DNA of 5,275 bases from Rhodospirillaceae bacterium (GTDB lineage: Bacteria > Pseudomonadota > Alphaproteobacteria > Rhodospirillales > Rhodospirillaceae), in the NCBI GenBank assembly GCA_016937315.1, contig JAFGWD010000252.1, forward strand, positions 1-5,275, given 5' to 3'. The notes beneath the pieces were generated by a model. That model was not told the DNA's origin. It saw only the letters and a list, made by a program, of their open reading frames with translations, and did not search any database. Shown here one piece after another: positions 4,858 through 5,275 of the stretch (position 1 is its first letter; the number at the start of each line of letters is the position of its first letter). Both the position numbers and the translations under genes were made by a program.

Positions 4858-5275
4858 ATGCCGATTTCATCCCCAACTCCCCGAACCACCCCACCGCCCA
4901 GCATCCACGTAACCGGCGTGCATCTGAGTCTGGGCCGGACCATAATTTTCGAAAACCTAACATTTCAGGCCGAGGCCGGACGTTTCACCGGCATTCTTGG
5001 TCCATCCGGCGTTGGAAAGACAACCCTGCTGCGCCTGATTGCTGGATTGATCCCCACCCACGGAGCCACCATCGGCGATTCTACTGGCGCGTCGTTAAAG
5101 GGACGCCTGGCCTGGATGGCGCAAAAGGATTTGTTGCTGCCCTGGCTGTCGGCCCTTGACAACGTCCGCTTGGGGGCACGCTTGCGCGGCAAAAGCGCCA
5201 ACACGGAAGAACACGCTCGCGCCTTGTTACACGCGGTGGGGCTGGAGAATCGCGCCAACGACCGCCCCGACACCC
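4858..5275 (+). CDS. thiZ: ABC transporter ATP-binding protein, probably of a thiamine-precursor importer (ThiZ-like; cut by window edge)
   Basis: This is the cytoplasmic ATPase of an ABC importer. I translated 139 codons from the ATG at 4858; the gene runs off the right edge. Walker A is GPSGVGKTT (48-56). The Q-loop region MAQKDLLLPWLSALDNV (87-103) has the PWL-x-ALDNV pattern of the nitrate/sulfonate/taurine group. The signature motif and Walker B lie outside the window. With a TPP riboswitch directly upstream, the best match is ThiZ, the ATPase of the ThiXYZ importer for hydroxymethylpyrimidine-type thiamine precursors; the substrate is inferred from regulation. The N-terminus (1-15) is unusually rich in proline, serine and threonine. 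No good Shine-Dalgarno sequence precedes the ATG: the nearest AGGG is 14 nt away and inside the aptamer. An in-frame GTG at 4846 overlaps P1, and a GTG at 4918 (residue 21) is another possible start. Confidence 0.85.
   Translation, partial: MPISSPTPRTTPPPSIHVTGVHLSLGRTIIFENLTFQAEAGRFTGILGPSGVGKTTLLRLIAGLIPTHGATIGDSTGASLKGRLAWMAQKDLLLPWLSALDNVRLGARLRGKSANTEEHARALLHAVGLENRANDRPDT

Noticed and set aside
4484..4943. Minus-strand open frames across the riboswitch and divergent gap
   Set aside because: They cover the TPP aptamer and the start of the ATPase gene, show no homology and have G-rich low-complexity products.
1..5275. CRISPR array, mobile element, prophage or defence island next to the tRNA genes
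   Set aside because: No regularly spaced repeats, transposase, integrase, or duplicated tRNA 3' end (attachment site) is visible; all genes belong to common housekeeping or transport families.

Overview
The window looks like ordinary chromosomal sequence from an alphaproteobacterium, probably Rhodospirillales-like. The main reason is a stand-alone NDUFS4-type complex I accessory subunit, which is characteristic of alphaproteobacteria and mitochondria. Supporting signs are a Tat-exported solute-binding protein feeding a LivH/LivM-type importer, a TPP riboswitch with Gram-negative layout, and tRNAs with encoded CCA ends. The genus cannot be fixed from the sequence alone.

Layout. (1) Positions 1-3365, all minus strand, hold a transporter cluster read from right to left: a FadR-subfamily GntR regulator, a type-1 periplasmic solute-binding protein with a twin-arginine signal, a LivH-type permease, and the N-terminal 131 codons of a LivM-type permease that runs off the left edge. 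The two ATPases (LivG/LivF type) are not in view and would be expected further left. A strong hairpin without a T-run lies between the binding-protein gene and livH. (2) Positions 3366-3635 are non-coding, with an AT-rich stretch carrying a candidate gntR promoter and a palindrome at its predicted start point, then a GC-rich stretch with short repeats but no gene that I can see. (3) Positions 3636-4151, minus strand, form a compact tRNA-Pro(TGG) / NDUFS4-like CDS / tRNA-Arg(TCT) block with very short gaps. (4) Positions 4195-4665, minus strand, encode a secreted DUF192 protein. (5) Positions 4666-5275 read the other way: a TPP riboswitch is followed closely by the 5' part of an ABC ATPase of the nitrate/sulfonate/taurine type, most likely the ATPase of a thiamine-precursor importer (ThiZ-like), cut by the right edge.

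How the parts work together. The left block is a regulator-plus-importer unit for an unidentified organic solute (amino acid, amide, carboxylate or similar); the GntR protein is the obvious candidate controller. The right block should be switched off when cellular thiamine pyrophosphate is high. The central block mixes translation genes with a respiratory-chain accessory subunit and may be transcribed as one tRNA-mRNA-tRNA precursor.

I found no CRISPR array, insertion sequence, phage gene, toxin-antitoxin pair or defence system, and nothing that I would call a new biological system. The points most worth checking are the regulatory structures: the intercistronic hairpin, the hairpin that includes the tRNA-Pro CCA end, the palindrome at the gntR start point, the start region of the riboswitch-controlled ATPase, and a run of eight G in the DUF192 gene.
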